From contig JAAXJP010000120.1 of the NCBI GenBank assembly GCA_012269805.1, positions 1-6,552 of the forward strand: 6,552 nucleotides of DNA, written 5' to 3'. This document shows positions 5,513 through 6,552 of the stretch, one piece after another; the first letter of the stretch is position 1; every line of letters begins with the position of its first letter. A program made the translations under genes and the position numbers. The stretch comes from Rubrivirga sp. GTDB lineage: Bacteria; Bacteroidota; Rhodothermia; Rhodothermales; Rubricoccaceae. The notes under the pieces are model-generated. The model was not told the origin of the DNA, searched no databases, and worked only from the letters and a program-made list of their open reading frames with translations.

Positions 5513-6508
5513 CTAGTCGAGATCGTCGAGAATGCGGCGGATCCGCTCGCGCTCCTCCTCCGACGCCGCCACGCTCCGCTCCTCGCCCGTGACGAGCGAC
5601 CGGAGGTCCCAGCCGCCGGTGACGGCAGGCTTCGGGGGGGGAGCGGCGGGCTGCTCGTCCTCGTCGGGATGTTCGGGGGCGGCCGCGTAGGCGCCGGACA
5701 GCGGCGCCTCGGGCTCGGCCGGGGCCGGCTCGTCGTCCTCGTCGGGATCGAGCGGGGCGTTGAGCGGCGTCTCGTCCACGGGCGCCTCCGCCTCGGCGGG
5801 CGGCTCGGGGTAGTCGGGCGTCACGAATGGGGGCGGAGCGGTGGGCCCCGGCTCGTCGGACGACCCGTATTCAGCGGGCGCGGGCGACTGCTCGACCGGC
5901 CCCGGCGCGTCGCCGAGGTCGGCGGGCTCGCCCTCCCCCTCGACGACCTCCGACTCGTCCAGGTCGTCGGGCGCGTCGATCGGCGCCTCCAGGCGCGACT
6001 GCGCGGGCGGGAGCTGGCCGGAGGCGCCGGCCGCCTGGAGCTTGATGAAGCCGACGGGGTCGTCGCCCTGGAACTGGGCCAGGACCTCCAACTCGGAGAG
6101 GAGGAACCCGCGGAGGCGGGCGGCGACTTCCGCCTGGCGCGACGAGAGGCGGACGAGGTCCTGCCGGAGCCCGTGCCGCTCGCGCTCGGCGTCGCGGAGG
6201 ATCGTCTCGGCCCGGAGCTCGGCCTCTTGGATCATCAGACGGGCCTTCTCTTCGGCGGCGGCCTCCGCGCGCTTGGCCGTCTCGCGCGCCGACTCCAGCG
6301 CTTCCTGGAGCGCCAGCTCGACCTTCTCATAGTGGACCAGCTTGGCCTCGCTCTCGCGCGACCGCTCCTCGGCCCGCCGGGCCTCCTCCTGGACCTCCTC
6401 GAGGCGGTCGGCCACCTGCTTGAGGAAGAGGTCGACTTCGGTGGGGTCGTAGCCGCGGAAGCCCTTGTCGAACGCTTTCCGGCGGACGTCGAGTGGCGTG
6501 AGGTTCAT
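5513..6508 (-). CDS. divIVA: DivIVA-family polar/septal scaffold protein with long acidic tail
   Basis: 331-residue coiled-coil protein. DivIVA proteins bind curved membrane at poles and septa and recruit partners for division, growth or chromosome placement. The N-terminus MNLTPLDVRRKAF and GFRGYDPTEVDLFLKQV (16-32) match the DivIVA membrane-binding domain; Phe17 and Arg18 fall at the same numbers as the membrane-contacting residues of Bacillus subtilis DivIVA, which also fixes the start. A heptad-like coiled coil, rich in Glu, Ala and Arg, runs from about 33 to 145, giving a core about as long as the whole Bacillus protein (about 164 residues). The remaining half is unusual: residues 173-292 have no Lys or Arg, about 35 Asp/Glu and 30 Pro, so probably disordered, and a charged helix-like end (EEERERIRRILDDLD, 317-331) follows. 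The exact partner is unknown. Only 44 bases of upstream sequence are in view, with no Shine-Dalgarno. Confidence 0.92.
   Translation of the reverse strand: MNLTPLDVRRKAFDKGFRGYDPTEVDLFLKQVADRLEEVQEEARRAEERSRESEAKLVHYEKVELALQEALESARETAKRAEAAAEEKARLMIQEAELRAETILRDAERERHGLRQDLVRLSSRQAEVAARLRGFLLSELEVLAQFQGDDPVGFIKLQAAGASGQLPPAQSRLEAPIDAPDDLDESEVVEGEGEPADLGDAPGPVEQSPAPAEYGSSDEPGPTAPPPFVTPDYPEPPAEAEAPVDETPLNAPLDPDEDDEPAPAEPEAPLSGAYAAAPEHPDEDEQPAAPPPKPAVTGGWDLRSLVTGEERSVAASEEERERIRRILDDLD
5655..5748 (-). repeat. Pair of 16-base direct repeats within the acidic tail of divIVA
   Basis: The 16-mer TCGTCCTCGTCGGGAT occurs at 5655-5670 and 5733-5748 (plus-strand reading). Both copies are in the same reading frame and encode PDED-containing acidic stretches (HPDEDEQ and DPDEDDE). 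This suggests the tail grew or varies by short duplications; the copies are too short to call a tandem array. Confidence 0.5.
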
Positions 6509-6552
6509 GGCCGGTCGGGGGTGGCGGGCGGGGCACCGCGGCGGACGCGGCG

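Noticed and set aside
5634..5641. Run of eight G bases in divIVA as a possible frameshift
   Set aside because: The frame continues unbroken past it into an ordered charged C-terminal segment and stop, so there is no sign of a frame error or a pseudogene.
1..6552. CRISPR array, mobile element, defence or toxin-antitoxin system
   Set aside because: No regularly spaced repeats, transposase or integrase motifs, tRNA-like sequence or paired small genes were found on either strand.

Overview
The window is GC-rich DNA (60-base samples of the housekeeping genes count at 70-75% G+C). It holds four protein genes, all on the minus strand, so the biological order runs from right to left: divIVA, a purine nucleoside phosphorylase, a PL7 alginate lyase lipoprotein, and ileS, which runs off the left edge. 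I see no rRNA, tRNA, CRISPR array, insertion sequence or phage gene.

The likely source is a marine, high-GC member of the Bacteroidota/Rhodothermota line, such as the Rubrivirga/Rubricoccus/Salinibacter neighbourhood. This is an inference. It rests on the Bacteroidota-type long isoleucyl-tRNA synthetase, the lack of a Shine-Dalgarno sequence before any of the four genes, the very high G+C, a DivIVA-family protein beside a nucleoside phosphorylase, and a lyase for brown-algal alginate. No 16S or marker tree is available here to confirm it.

Layout by position: 1-3158 is ileS (type 2, with a GIHH variant of the HIGH signature), missing its C-terminal end. 3159-3321 is a hairpin-rich gap. 3322-4380 is the alginate lyase lipoprotein. 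4381-4609 is a second hairpin-rich gap with a possible promoter for the lyase. 4610-5446 is the purine nucleoside phosphorylase. 5447-5512 is a 66-base gap. 5513-6508 is divIVA. 6509-6552 is the edge of its upstream region.

Three of the genes are ordinary chromosomal housekeeping: polar/septal organisation, purine salvage and translation. divIVA and the phosphorylase are close enough to share a transcript. The lyase stands out: it has clearly lower G+C than its neighbours (50-58% in two sampled 60-base stretches), a secreted lipoprotein signal, and structured gaps on both sides, which fits a separately acquired gene. I found no convincing new multi-gene system. The best leads are the altered active-site signature in IleRS, the foreign-looking lyase, an Asp in the purine-specificity position of the phosphorylase, and an extremely acidic tail on DivIVA.
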